Below are positions 43,921 to 56,505 of a stretch of DNA of 64,000 nucleotides, piece by piece (position 1 is the first letter of the stretch; every line of letters starts with the position of its first letter). Where the stretch lies: assembly GCF_900636965.1 (NCBI RefSeq), contig NZ_LR134331.1, positions 248,001 through 312,000 on the forward strand, written 5' to 3'. Below the pieces are notes generated by a model. The model saw only the letters and a program-made list of their open reading frames with translations. It was not told where the DNA came from and did no database searches. The DNA comes from Lacticaseibacillus rhamnosus. GTDB lineage: Bacteria; Bacillota; Bacilli; Lactobacillales; Lactobacillaceae. The translations under genes were made by a program, and so were the position numbers.

Positions 43921-44253
43921 ATGGAAACAGAAGCATACATGACCTTGGCTGAAGTCAAAAGCCGGCAGTTGGCATTAAAACGGCAGGTACCACTTGATCA
44001 AGCGATTGCAGAGAATATTCAGAACTGGGCGCAGTGGTTGTTGGACGAAGGGTTTGAAGGCAGTTATTTTACTGCCAAGCTAGAGGGGGCAGCTATTTTG
44101 ATTCGTGATCTTAATGGACAGCTAGTTGCAACCATGACGACTGATGCGCCTAGTTATGTGGCAGCGTTCAAGCAGGCTGATCGGATGACGATGCTCGCCA
44201 TTCAAACGAAGCTTCGGCGTTTAATTGATCGGCACGGGCTAACCTTGTCGTGA
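43921..44253 (+). CDS. Small protein of unknown function
   Basis: 110 residues, soluble and mostly helical by composition (ETEAYMTLAEVKSRQLALKR, then FKQADRMTMLAIQTKLRRLI at the C-terminus). No motif is recognised. GAAGGATGGG is about ten bases before the chosen ATG; a GTG eight codons upstream is the alternative start. The uninterrupted frame and site support a real gene. Confidence 0.6.
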   Translation: METEAYMTLAEVKSRQLALKRQVPLDQAIAENIQNWAQWLLDEGFEGSYFTAKLEGAAILIRDLNGQLVATMTTDAPSYVAAFKQADRMTMLAIQTKLRRLIDRHGLTLS

Positions 44254-44318
44254 TTGAGCACAGGTTGGCTGACGACTAAGGCTGAAAAATTTCATGACAG
44301 AAAAGCAGCGATCAAAAC

Positions 44319-44367
44319 AAAATACCATCCGCCGTTACTAAGGTGAGTAACGGCGGATGGTATTTTT
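44319..44367. terminator. Bidirectional terminator
   Basis: AATACCATCCGCCGTTACT pairs perfectly with AGTAACGGCGGATGGTATT, flanked by A and T runs. It serves convergent lepB and the small gene. Confidence 0.95.
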
Positions 44368-44382
44368 CGTGTATCTTATAAA

Positions 44383-44982
44383 TTAAAAAATCTTCAAGCG
44401 ATTTAGCGGCCAATAGCGCCATACGACGACTGACTGAATTTTGGACTTATCAACGAATCCAAAGTCACGACTGTCATGCGAAACCAACCGATTATCTCCC
44501 ATGACGAAATACTTGCCAGCAGGTACTTTTGCCGACTTAGTTGAAGATAGGGTTTTGATGTTGAAATCGTTGGTGAATTTAATCGTGGAGGAATCCAGCC
44601 CTTGTTGACTGGCCCATTGATTAATTTCCGTTCGTGCAAATTTGTGATTCAAGTAAGGCTCGGCAATGGCCTTTCCGTTGACGTAAAGCTTATCGTTTTT
44701 AGCGCTCACCGTGTCACCTGGCATGCCAATCACACGTTTAATATAGAGGGATTTTGGTCGATCAGGTGCGTTTATCACGACAATATCGTTGCGTTTGGGC
44801 TGCATGACGCGAACGGAATAAAGCCGTTCGCCGTTTTCCAATGTCGGTTGCATTGACGTGCCTTGGACAACATCTTTGCTGACGACATATTTCATGAGCA
44901 GCTGGGTCGCAAAAAAGATGACGATGAAGAGCACAAGAAATTCGAGAATCGTTCTTAAGACGGAATGACTGTTATTTTTCAC
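44383..44982 (-). CDS. lepB: Signal peptidase I
   Basis: A 199-residue type I signal peptidase anchored by one N-terminal helix (about 8-30), active site outside the membrane. Catalytic Ser lies in GTSMQPTLENGER (about 42) and catalytic Lys in KRVIGMPGD (about 81); the later box D/E segment is MGDNRLVSHDSRDFG. I start at the GTG at 44980-44982, seven bases after GGAAGG; the longer frame extends upstream without a site. Stand-alone gene. Confidence 0.92.
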   Translation of the reverse strand: MKNNSHSVLRTILEFLVLFIVIFFATQLLMKYVVSKDVVQGTSMQPTLENGERLYSVRVMQPKRNDIVVINAPDRPKSLYIKRVIGMPGDTVSAKNDKLYVNGKAIAEPYLNHKFARTEINQWASQQGLDSSTIKFTNDFNIKTLSSTKSAKVPAGKYFVMGDNRLVSHDSRDFGFVDKSKIQSVVVWRYWPLNRLKIF

Positions 44983-45058
44983 GATGGCACCTTCCGGTAG
45001 AGATTTACTTAAGTCTACCACAAGCCTTGGCGCCACGACTAAAAAGTTCGCTTGTCAA

Positions 45059-45997
45059 TTAATCATATTTCGGGAAAAAACCGCTTTTTTCAGCTTGCCG
45101 GCAGAGATCGACAATCTGGGCATATTCTGCCAGTGTCAAACACCAACGATGCGGTAAGCTTGTGTACCCATAGGCTAACCCAGCCAAGCCGCCGGTTAAT
45201 GCCGCAGCGGTGTCGGTTGCCCCACCAAGTGCAAGTGCGTGTAAGACGGCATCGTGATAATCCGGCCAAGTCGAAAGCGCATGCAACACCCGAACGAGCA
45301 GACTTAAAGGATCGGTTGCCGTAGCATCAAGTGAGGTGGGTGCCGCGAGCAGAGATTGAAATGAGTCAAAAACCGGTTGTTCCGCCTGCTTATTGGCAAA
45401 ATAGTCGCCCGCCTTGGTGATACCGGTAGCGATGGCAGTTGGCAGGTCCGGGGCATCCGCGAGTAATTCGATGGCGATTTGGGTGTAAATAGCCGTTGCT
45501 ACCATATTCTCCGGATCGGTGTTGGTGAGGGTGACAAAGTTTTGAAAGAGGCGACTACCCTCTGCTTTTTTGAATAGATCTGTGTCAAACGTTTGATAAG
45601 CAAAAAAAGCAAATGGTAAAGCGCGGATCAATGCCCCTGGTTCGTTAGGGGCCGCCGTAGCTTTTCCAGTGGTCAAAGCAGTTGCCACACTAGGCCAAAT
45701 ATCGGGATTGCGTTTTCCATAAGGTGCGTGTTTTCCATTTTTAAACCACGCTTGGTAAGCAGCGATTAGCTTTGCCTGATCAAAGCCGGATTGTAAGGCG
45801 TCTAGGCCGGCAAGTGTGAGGCCGGTTTCATCGGAATACGTGCCGGCTGGTTGGTTGAAGGTGCCATAACCCTTCATGGTCGTGACTGGCGCAGCAGCCA
45901 GATCGGCCTGCGACTGCCCCTTAACCGGTAATCCCAAAGCGTCACCGATTGCAAACCCAACCGTTCCGTGAATCAAACGAGATTCCATGATCCCCAT
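45059..45997 (-). CDS. ADP-ribosylglycohydrolase-like protein, altered metal site
   Basis: A 312-residue protein of the ADP-ribosylglycohydrolase/DraG fold. Expected motifs are present but changed: GFAIGDALGLPVKG (N-terminal), YSDETGLT where active members have a TDDT-type motif, and GGATDTAAAL where they have GGDTDT. An Asp that normally binds one of the two Mg ions is Ala. Hydrolase activity is therefore doubtful, and it may bind an ADP-ribose-like ligand or act on another substrate. I start at the ATG at 45995-45997, nine bases after AAGGAG. Stand-alone gene. Confidence 0.8.
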   Translation of the reverse strand: MGIMESRLIHGTVGFAIGDALGLPVKGQSQADLAAAPVTTMKGYGTFNQPAGTYSDETGLTLAGLDALQSGFDQAKLIAAYQAWFKNGKHAPYGKRNPDIWPSVATALTTGKATAAPNEPGALIRALPFAFFAYQTFDTDLFKKAEGSRLFQNFVTLTNTDPENMVATAIYTQIAIELLADAPDLPTAIATGITKAGDYFANKQAEQPVFDSFQSLLAAPTSLDATATDPLSLLVRVLHALSTWPDYHDAVLHALALGGATDTAAALTGGLAGLAYGYTSLPHRWCLTLAEYAQIVDLCRQAEKSGFFPKYD

Positions 45998-46030
45998 TTT
46001 TGCCATCTCCTTATCAAAATACTGGTTCAT

Positions 46031-46409
46031 GCATGTCGCATTTCAAGCAGTTGTCACCACAAAAACCGCGATGAGGTAGTAAATACCACCGTCTATTTAA
46101 TCGGCTGATGCAGTCATTATTTCTCCGGAGAAGCAGAAAATGCAAAAAATTTGCCTCGTTGTCAAACATCAAGCGCTGTGATAGCCTAGCTAGCAGTAGC
46201 TATTTTCAGAAAGCTGCCGTGTTGAGTGCGTTGACGGCCGGTTTGAATTCGGCCTGAAAAGCATACTGGCAGCGAGATAACGGGCATCGTGGGGCATCAT
46301 AACAGTGTGCGGATGGTTTGAAAAGCCAATACCGCGGCGAATGAGAGTACAAGCTTTTTTTAAGATAGGCTTCGGTGATGCTTGACGTTTTTTATAGAAG
46401 GAGAATGAA
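46031..46409 (+). promoter_or_regulatory. Long leader region before ABC-F gene
   Basis: About 380 bases without a gene. TTGTCA (about 46159-46164) with a weak -10 could be the promoter. GCTGCC (46213-46218) pairs with GGCAGC (46268-46273), enclosing GGCCG/CGGCC (46236-46254). ACAAGCTTTTTTT and a second T-rich stretch precede the start codon. This could be an attenuating leader. Confidence 0.4.
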
Positions 46410-47957
46410 ATGAGTGTTTTAACCGTAACCGGGTTATCGCAGCGGTTTTTAGACAAGGTGTTGTATCAAGATGCCAGTTTTCAGGTGAATATTGAGGATC
46501 ATCTCGGTGTGATTGGCCAAAATGGCGTCGGGAAAAGTACCTTAATCAAGATTTTGACTGGGGCCTTAACACCGGATGCGGGGAAGATTATCTGGCAAAA
46601 GCATCTTCATGTCGGCTATTTGGACCAGTATGCCAATTTGGTGCCGGGACAAACAGTTATTGAGTTTCTGCGGACCGCTTTCGATGAGCTTTATCGTAAA
46701 GAGGCCAAGATGAACCAAATCTATGCCGATTATGCGGCTCACCCGGATGATGAGCTTTTAGCGAAGGCTGGTGAATTACAGCAAGAGCTTGAAGCCGGTG
46801 ACTTTTATGAGCTCGAAACCACGATCCAGACAGTGGCTGAAGGCTTGGGCATCACGGCGATGGGGATGGATCATCCGGTTGATGCTTTGTCTGGCGGCCA
46901 ACGCTCGAAACTAATCCTGGCGAAACTGTTATTGGAAAAGCCGGATATGTTATTACTGGATGAACCGACGAATTATCTTGATGTTTCGCACATCGCCTGG
47001 TTGACTGATTGGCTCCAGAACTTTGAAGGAGCCTTTATTGTGATCTCCCATGATTTTGACTTTCTCGAAAATGTGACCAATGCGGTATTGGATATTGAGT
47101 TTGGCCAAATCACCAAATATACAGGGACTTTAAAACAGGCTATGCGTCAAAAAGAAGCTGACCACGAGACGTATCTGAAGGCTTTTGCTAAACAGCAGGA
47201 GACGATCAAGAAAACCGAGGCCTTTATCCGCAAGTTCAAAGCCGGCACCCGCGCGACCATGGCTAAAAGTCGGGAAAAGCAATTAGCCCGTATGGATAAA
47301 TTGACACCCCCGGGTACGCGAGCCAAGGCGCATTTAGCCTTTCCGTATATGCCGGTTAACCGCCAAATGCTAGTGGACGTTAACGATCTAGTCGTTGGAT
47401 ATGATAGGCCTTTGTTGCAGCCGATTAATTTTTCGGTGGCTAAGGATCAGGTGATTGCATTTGAAGGCTTTAACGGTGTTGGTAAGTCAACCTTATTGAA
47501 GACGATTCTCGGTTTGTTGCCAGCACTGGGCGGCAGTGTCGAGATTGCCGACAATGTTACTTTTGGCTATTACGAACAAGAACTGCACTGGGATCAGCCT
47601 AAGCAAAGTCCGGTTCAGTATTTGCAACAACGCTTTCCGGCCTTGACCCAAAAGACGGTACGCCAAGTGTTGTCACGAACCGCGTTGACAAGTGAGGAAG
47701 CCAATAATCCGCTAACGATGCTGTCAGGTGGCGAGCAAGCTAAAGTTAAACTGGCTGATCTTATGTTACAGACAACCAATATTCTGGTGATGGATGAACC
47801 AACGAATCATCTAGATGACGACACCAAAAATGCGCTGCGAACCGGACTGCAACAGTATCCCGGCGCCGTTTTACTCGTATCTCATGAAGCAGGCTTCTAT
47901 GATCATTCCTGGGTCGACACAGTTGTCAATGTCGAACAATTGCAAGTCAAAGAATGA
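46410..47957 (+). CDS. ABC-F family ATPase
   Basis: A 515-residue soluble protein with two ABC domains and no membrane part. First domain: Walker A GQNGVGKST (about 36), signature LSGGQRSKL, Walker B MLLLDEPTNYLD. A linker helix pair (about 240-305) is the interdomain P-site tRNA-interaction motif. Second domain: Walker A GFNGVGKST (about 351), LSGGEQAKV, ILVMDEPTNHLD. ABC-F proteins act on the ribosome in translation or antibiotic protection; I cannot tell which type this is. GAAGGAGAATG precedes the start. Confidence 0.88.
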   Translation: MSVLTVTGLSQRFLDKVLYQDASFQVNIEDHLGVIGQNGVGKSTLIKILTGALTPDAGKIIWQKHLHVGYLDQYANLVPGQTVIEFLRTAFDELYRKEAKMNQIYADYAAHPDDELLAKAGELQQELEAGDFYELETTIQTVAEGLGITAMGMDHPVDALSGGQRSKLILAKLLLEKPDMLLLDEPTNYLDVSHIAWLTDWLQNFEGAFIVISHDFDFLENVTNAVLDIEFGQITKYTGTLKQAMRQKEADHETYLKAFAKQQETIKKTEAFIRKFKAGTRATMAKSREKQLARMDKLTPPGTRAKAHLAFPYMPVNRQMLVDVNDLVVGYDRPLLQPINFSVAKDQVIAFEGFNGVGKSTLLKTILGLLPALGGSVEIADNVTFGYYEQELHWDQPKQSPVQYLQQRFPALTQKTVRQVLSRTALTSEEANNPLTMLSGGEQAKVKLADLMLQTTNILVMDEPTNHLDDDTKNALRTGLQQYPGAVLLVSHEAGFYDHSWVDTVVNVEQLQVKE

Positions 47958-48022
47958 TAGCGGACAAAGGCTAGTTACGATGATTAATGGCGGTGCAACA
48001 AGCTAGGACACCAAAATCAGAC

Positions 48023-48053
48023 GACACCTGAGCGAATGCGATGGTGTCTTTTT
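48023..48053. terminator. Terminator between ABC-F and methyltransferase genes
   Basis: GACACC (48023-48028) and GGTGTC (48043-48048) followed by T5. Confidence 0.7.
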
Positions 48054-48092
48054 ATATACGCGCAATAAATGAACTGATCGGCGGGGGCACGC

Positions 48093-48839
48093 TTAATTCT
48101 TGGGATGCCACATCAATTGTGTATATGCATAGGTCAGGTGATCGGTTACCGGCATGTGCGGATTTTCATGACCGGTCAATGCTTTAGCCAGACGTTCCGC
48201 CGCCTTGACGCCCACAGGTAAACCAAGTTCGGGCAGCATATCACTGACAGTCGTTTGCTCCTCTAGGTGGTAAGTCAGCGTGTGCGTTTCAAATGGAATT
48301 TGATGTAAGCTTAACCAATTTTGATAGCCGGCAACGCGACTTGGATCGGCTTGATAAGCGACTGGCATATCGTGGCCTAAAAGAGTTAGAGCGTGGCGAA
48401 CCAAAGCATCATCTTGCTGTGTTTGAAAGTTCAGGATGACTTTTTTTCGCGCCAGAGCGTTTAAAAGTGATAACTCTTCCGGCAATAGCGTTGGCAGTTG
48501 ACTGACAAAGACAAGATCGGCACTTGTCGATGAAACAAGTTGATGCCAATCATCGGTGAGATAAGTCATGCTTGTTTTTTTGTTGGCTTTCAATCGGATT
48601 TTTGCATATGTAAGCATCGCCGAAGACCAGTCAATTAAGGTGAGGTGACGGACATACGGGGCCAATCGGATAGCAAAACGGCCGGTACCGGCAGCAAGGT
48701 CTATCAATGAGTCGGCTGGGAGCAACCCATTAGCGATCATCCAGGTAGTCACATCATGGGCAAGCGGTAGCCGGGAATCTTGTTCAGCGGCAGCATAGTC
48801 TGCGGCGAAGTGATTCCAAAAATCACGATCTTCCTGCAT
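48093..48839 (-). CDS. Class I SAM-dependent methyltransferase
   Basis: A 248-residue methyltransferase: motif I LIDLAAGTGRFAIRLAP (about 41-57) and post-I ending in an acidic residue (LIDWSSAML). No substrate-specific domain is recognised. AAGGAGA lies about 11 bases before the ATG. It is divergent from the adjacent rRNA operon. Confidence 0.8.
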   Translation of the reverse strand: MQEDRDFWNHFAADYAAAEQDSRLPLAHDVTTWMIANGLLPADSLIDLAAGTGRFAIRLAPYVRHLTLIDWSSAMLTYAKIRLKANKKTSMTYLTDDWHQLVSSTSADLVFVSQLPTLLPEELSLLNALARKKVILNFQTQQDDALVRHALTLLGHDMPVAYQADPSRVAGYQNWLSLHQIPFETHTLTYHLEEQTTVSDMLPELGLPVGVKAAERLAKALTGHENPHMPVTDHLTYAYTQLMWHPKN

Positions 48840-48885
48840 AAGAAAAGAGGTCTCCTTTTTTGAAAAACTTTTTTTAAAAAAGTTG

Positions 48886-48914
48886 TTGACTTGGGATGGG
48901 AAACTGCGTAATAT
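48886..48914 (+). promoter_or_regulatory. rRNA promoter P1
   Basis: TTGACT, 17-base spacer, TAATAT, about 245 bases before 16S. Confidence 0.8.
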
Positions 48915-48971
48915 AGTACGAGTTGTCAGTCATCAAACATTTTAAGCCGCTCAGCGATTTAAAAAAAGATG

Positions 48972-49000
48972 TTGACAAAGAGTTGCCAATTTGATATTCT
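48972..49000 (+). promoter_or_regulatory. rRNA promoter P2
   Basis: TTGACA, 17-base spacer, TATTCT. Tandem with P1. The remaining leader to 49159 holds the expected pre-rRNA processing sequence and no gene. Confidence 0.85.
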
Positions 49001-49159
49001 AATTAAGTTGTCGCTTGGCAACAAAGTAGTCCTTTGAAAACTGAACAAAGTTTCGTTTAAATGTGCAGGGTCCTTGATACTTCGGTATCGAGGCAAAAAG
49101 TAACATTTGCGAAGTCAATTCGCTAGAACAACAAATCGAGCTATTCGAACAGCTCATAT

Positions 49160-53867
<4,708 letters not shown>

Positions 53868-53983
53868 GTAAAGCGCAAACTGGTGCTAAGCCAGCGCGCG
53901 CGTTTCGATGAAATGCGTTAAGTTCCGGCAATGCAAACCAACAACAATGATAGCCAGTTTTGAGAGCGCAAAGTTCTCATAAG

Positions 53984-54100
53984 TGTGGTGGCGATAGCAA
54001 GAAGGATACACCTGTTCCCATGCCGAACACAGAAGTTAAGCTTCTTCACGCCGAGAGTAGTTGGTGGGAAACTGCCTGCGAGGGTAGGAAGCTGCCACGC
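53984..54100 (+). rRNA. 5S ribosomal RNA
   Basis: About 117 bases, TGTGGTGGCGATAGC to AGCTGCCACGC, with the conserved CACCTGTTCCCATGCCGAAC. Terminal helix pairs. No tRNA genes follow. Confidence 0.95.
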
Positions 54101-54107
54101 AAAGATA

Positions 54108-54135
54108 AGATCCGGTCATTGACCGGATCTTTTTT
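54108..54135 (+). terminator. rRNA operon terminator
   Basis: AGATCCGGTCA and TGACCGGATCT form a perfect stem followed by T6. Confidence 0.93.
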
Positions 54136-54247
54136 CGTAACTAATAATTCAATGCGACGGATTTGATGAAAGCGTTGAAGAACGCTTGAAAACACTCATT
54201 AATGAGTGCTAAATTGCAAGAGCAGGTATAGAAACGAGGTCCGGATA

Positions 54248-54568
54248 ATGCCAACAAATGCGACAAAGACAACACTAAAATCTTTGACAGCCAGAGGCAC
54301 TGTTGTTGTTGATTTTTGGGCGCCGTGGTGTGGCCCATGTAAAATACTTGAGCCCATATTAACGGCATTGGAGGCGGAGTTATCAGGCCTAACCATTGTC
54401 AGATACAATGTTGAAAAAGATCCTTCCTTACCGCAGACGATGGGTATTATGTCGGTGCCAACGTTGGTGGTTTATCAAGATGGTCATGCCAAGGAAAAAG
54501 TGACCGGTGTCTATGCTAAGGAGAAACTCAAACGTTACTTTGAAAAGAAGCTAGAGGCCGGGCGATGA
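54248..54568 (+). CDS. Thioredoxin
   Basis: A 106-residue thioredoxin with the active site WCGPC (about 26-30) in VVVDFWAPWCGPCK and the cis-Pro loop SVPTLVVY. GAGGT lies eight bases before the ATG at 54248; an upstream frame extension has no site. It overlaps the downstream exporter gene by four bases, which is an unusual partnership. Confidence 0.9.
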   Translation: MPTNATKTTLKSLTARGTVVVDFWAPWCGPCKILEPILTALEAELSGLTIVRYNVEKDPSLPQTMGIMSVPTLVVYQDGHAKEKVTGVYAKEKLKRYFEKKLEAGR

Positions 54569-55341
54569 CAAACGTGATGAAGCAAAGTAAGGTGAATGAC
54601 CAAAATCAGGTTCTAGCTACATGCTTATTAGCAGGCCGGATTATGATTGAAGGCGGTTCGGAGATGTATCGTGTGGAAGATACGATGCGGCGAATTGCCG
54701 TTAATGCGGGACAGCCGGATACCTTGGTTTTTACCACGCCTACCGGAATCTTCGCCAGCATTGAAAACCAACCCTATATTCAAGAGCGCCCGATTAACAA
54801 GCGATCAATTGATATGGAGAAGGTCGCCCGCGTTAATCAATTGTCGCGCTCGTTTGCGGCAAAAGAAATTGATTTGGGTGATTTGCATGCGGCTTTGACG
54901 CAGTTGGATCAGAATACCCCGTTTTTTCCAATATCATGGCAGATTCTGAGTGCTGCCGTGGTGAGTGTGACGCTAATGATTCTGTTTGCGCAAAAATATG
55001 ATTGGTTTGATATCCCCTTAGCAGCTGTTGTTGGTGCGATCGGCTTTTGGGTCGATATCAAGGTTAATACGATCACGAATATCCGTTTTATCAGTGAACT
55101 TTTAGGTGCCTTGGCTGTCGGATTAACTGCATGGATTGGCGTCAGGCTGGGATGGGGACATAGCCTCGATAACATTATCATTGGTGCCATTATGCCGTTG
55201 GTGCCCGGCGTTGCCATTACGAATTCGATTCGTGATATGTTGGCTGGACACTTGTTATCCGGCATGGTAAGAGGAATGGAATCGATTCTCAGTGCTTGTG
55301 CCATTGGGGTTGGCATTGCGATTATTTTTCGATTCTTTTAG
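54565..55341 (+). CDS. ThrE-type threonine/serine exporter, large half
   Basis: A 258-residue membrane protein of the ThrE/YjjP (DUF1212) family. A cytoplasmic hydrolase-like N-terminal part (GGSEMYRVEDTMRRI, TPTGIFASI) is followed by five predicted helices (about 125-258) including the GAIMPLVPGVAITNSIRDML signature. It works with the smaller half encoded next. ATGA overlap with the thioredoxin gene. Confidence 0.88.
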   Translation: MTNVMKQSKVNDQNQVLATCLLAGRIMIEGGSEMYRVEDTMRRIAVNAGQPDTLVFTTPTGIFASIENQPYIQERPINKRSIDMEKVARVNQLSRSFAAKEIDLGDLHAALTQLDQNTPFFPISWQILSAAVVSVTLMILFAQKYDWFDIPLAAVVGAIGFWVDIKVNTITNIRFISELLGALAVGLTAWIGVRLGWGHSLDNIIIGAIMPLVPGVAITNSIRDMLAGHLLSGMVRGMESILSACAIGVGIAIIFRFF

Positions 55342-55358
55342 TAAAGGAGGCAGGCGGT

Positions 55359-55817
55359 TTGTCATGGATATTCGCGTTACTTATTCAGCTATCTTTTAGT
55401 TATTTGGCAACGGTGGCGTTTGCGATTATCATTAATGTCCCGCGAAAGGCGCTTAATCTCGCTGGTTGGTCGGGAATGATGGGTTGGTTGGCATACTGGC
55501 TGTTGATGGAAGCAGGAATCGGGCGGATGATGGCGAATCTGACTGGCGCATTTGTCATTGGGTTATGCGGCATTTTTTTTGCCCGCTATAAAAAGATGCC
55601 CGTGATTATTTTTAATATCCCGGGATTTGTTCCGCTTGTGCCTGGCGCAATTGCTTATCAGGCAGTGCGTGCAGTCGTGATGGGGCAATTGAATGCCGCC
55701 TTGCGTTATGTGAGCCGCGTCATCATGATTGCGGGTGCGATTGCTGTTGGCTTCATGTTGGCGCAACTGCTGTCGGAATTATTATACAGACGCGCTGTTT
55801 TGAAACCCAAAAAGTGA
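55359..55817 (+). CDS. ThrE-type threonine/serine exporter, small half
   Basis: A 152-residue membrane protein of the YjjB (ThrE_2) family with four to five helices and the motif PGFVPLVPGAIAYQAVRAV, which mirrors the PLVPG motif of the large half. I start at the TTG at 55359, eight bases after AAAGGAGG; an upstream open frame overlaps the previous gene. Confidence 0.85.
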   Translation: MSWIFALLIQLSFSYLATVAFAIIINVPRKALNLAGWSGMMGWLAYWLLMEAGIGRMMANLTGAFVIGLCGIFFARYKKMPVIIFNIPGFVPLVPGAIAYQAVRAVVMGQLNAALRYVSRVIMIAGAIAVGFMLAQLLSELLYRRAVLKPKK

Positions 55818-55829
55818 TACAATACTCAT

Positions 55830-56003
55830 ATGCGATGAGTCGAGTAAGCATGTATCAATGCTGAAAGAAGCAGCTGACAGGTTAAGAGCCACCCGCCGGA
55901 TTTGTGGGGTCAGCGATCTCAAGGTTGTGGAGCCAGCGAGATCCTATCCAAGTTTTTGGATACTGCAAGAGGCAGTCAGATAATTTATCTGGCTGCTTTT
56001 TTT
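55830..56003 (+). ncRNA. Candidate structured noncoding RNA
   Basis: After TACAAT (55818-55823) come five hairpins nearly end to end: AGCAT/ATGCT (55847-55862); GCTGAC/GTCAGC (55873-55914) with inner CCAC/GTGG; GATCTC/GAGATC (55915-55943); TATCCAA/TTGGATA (55945-55962); and the terminator. No credible reading frame or ribosome site is present. It does not match T-box, SRP, tmRNA or a riboswitch I can name. It ends before the liv promoter, so it is not simply the liv leader. Confidence 0.55.
55972..56003 (+). terminator. Terminator of candidate ncRNA
   Basis: GCAGTCAGATAA pairs with TTATCTGGCTGC, followed by T7. It may also end the exporter transcript. Confidence 0.85.
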
Positions 56004-56206
56004 AAGTGCTCAACAGGACAGCTTGTTTTTAATTTGTTTTTTAAAAAGTTTTCCCACGAGCAAATCCGTTATTTATTAATAAAATTATCAGAAATAGCGT
56101 GCAATTTTCCCGGGTGAAAATCGGCGTGAATATAAATAGATTTTGCTTCATGATACAGACGTAGACGCCTCGACATAAACGACTATCAAAAAGTTTAAAA
56201 TTTAAG

Positions 56207-56235
56207 TTGACTTTTTAAGTGAACCAGATTAATAT
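56207..56235 (+). promoter_or_regulatory. Promoter of liv operon
   Basis: TTGACT, 17-base spacer, TAATAT. Start of transcription near 56242 leaves a leader of about 265 bases before livJ. Confidence 0.8.
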
Positions 56236-56275
56236 TCTAACCAATCATTAATCTTACTTGAAAGAAGGCGGGTCT

Positions 56276-56374
56276 ATGTCAGTCATGTGTATGTCAGCAG
56301 GCACGATGTCTGTTGGGGTTATTAATCATTTAGCCTTGTTGCTGATGTCAGGGACCCGACCGTTTGATCAATAG
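56276..56374 (+). CDS. Putative leader peptide of liv operon (32 codons)
   Basis: ATG at 56276 after AAGAAGGCGG; ends TAG at 56372-56374. The middle reads VGVINHLALLLMSG, with eight Val, Ile or Leu residues in 11 codons (three consecutive Leu codons TTG TTG CTG). The stop codon is two bases before the first attenuator arm. CGGGTC (56269-56274) beside the start can pair with GACCCG (56353-56358) near the end, which could mask its ribosome site. It looks like a branched-chain amino acid sensing leader of the ilv/leu type. Confidence 0.6.
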   Translation: MSVMCMSAGTMSVGVINHLALLLMSGTRPFDQ

Positions 56375-56376
56375 CG

Positions 56377-56457
56377 ATCAGCGTATCGAGCCCCGTCTTC
56401 GCATTGGCAATGGGGCGCTGATACAGGCACCCATTCGTTGGAATGGGTGCTTTTTTT
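56377..56457 (+). promoter_or_regulatory. Attenuator-like hairpins of liv operon
   Basis: Arm B (ATCAGCG 56377-56383 and CCCC 56391-56394) pairs with arm C (GGGG 56412-56415 and CGCTGAT 56416-56422). Terminator: GCACCCATTC (56427-56436) with GAATGGGTGC (56441-56450) and T7. AATGGG in arm C can pair with CCCATT of the terminator instead, and GCTGAT (56341-56346) inside the leader frame can pair with ATCAGC of arm B. These are mutually exclusive folds. Confidence 0.65.
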
Positions 56458-56505
56458 CTTCGAGATTAATGACAATTCGCGGATAGACGCAAAGGGGGAA
56501 CCAAA

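Noticed and set aside
55830-56003. SRP RNA, tmRNA or RNase P RNA
   Set aside because: The hallmark sequences of these RNAs are missing and the length does not fit RNase P or tmRNA.
55902-56117. 71-codon plus-strand frame after the exporter genes
   Set aside because: It overlaps the hairpins and terminator of the candidate RNA and has no ribosome site.
56242-56505. T-box before livJ
   Set aside because: No AGGGTGG-type T-box sequence, no AGTA/GAA loop E element and no Stem I pattern; the translated leader explains the region better.
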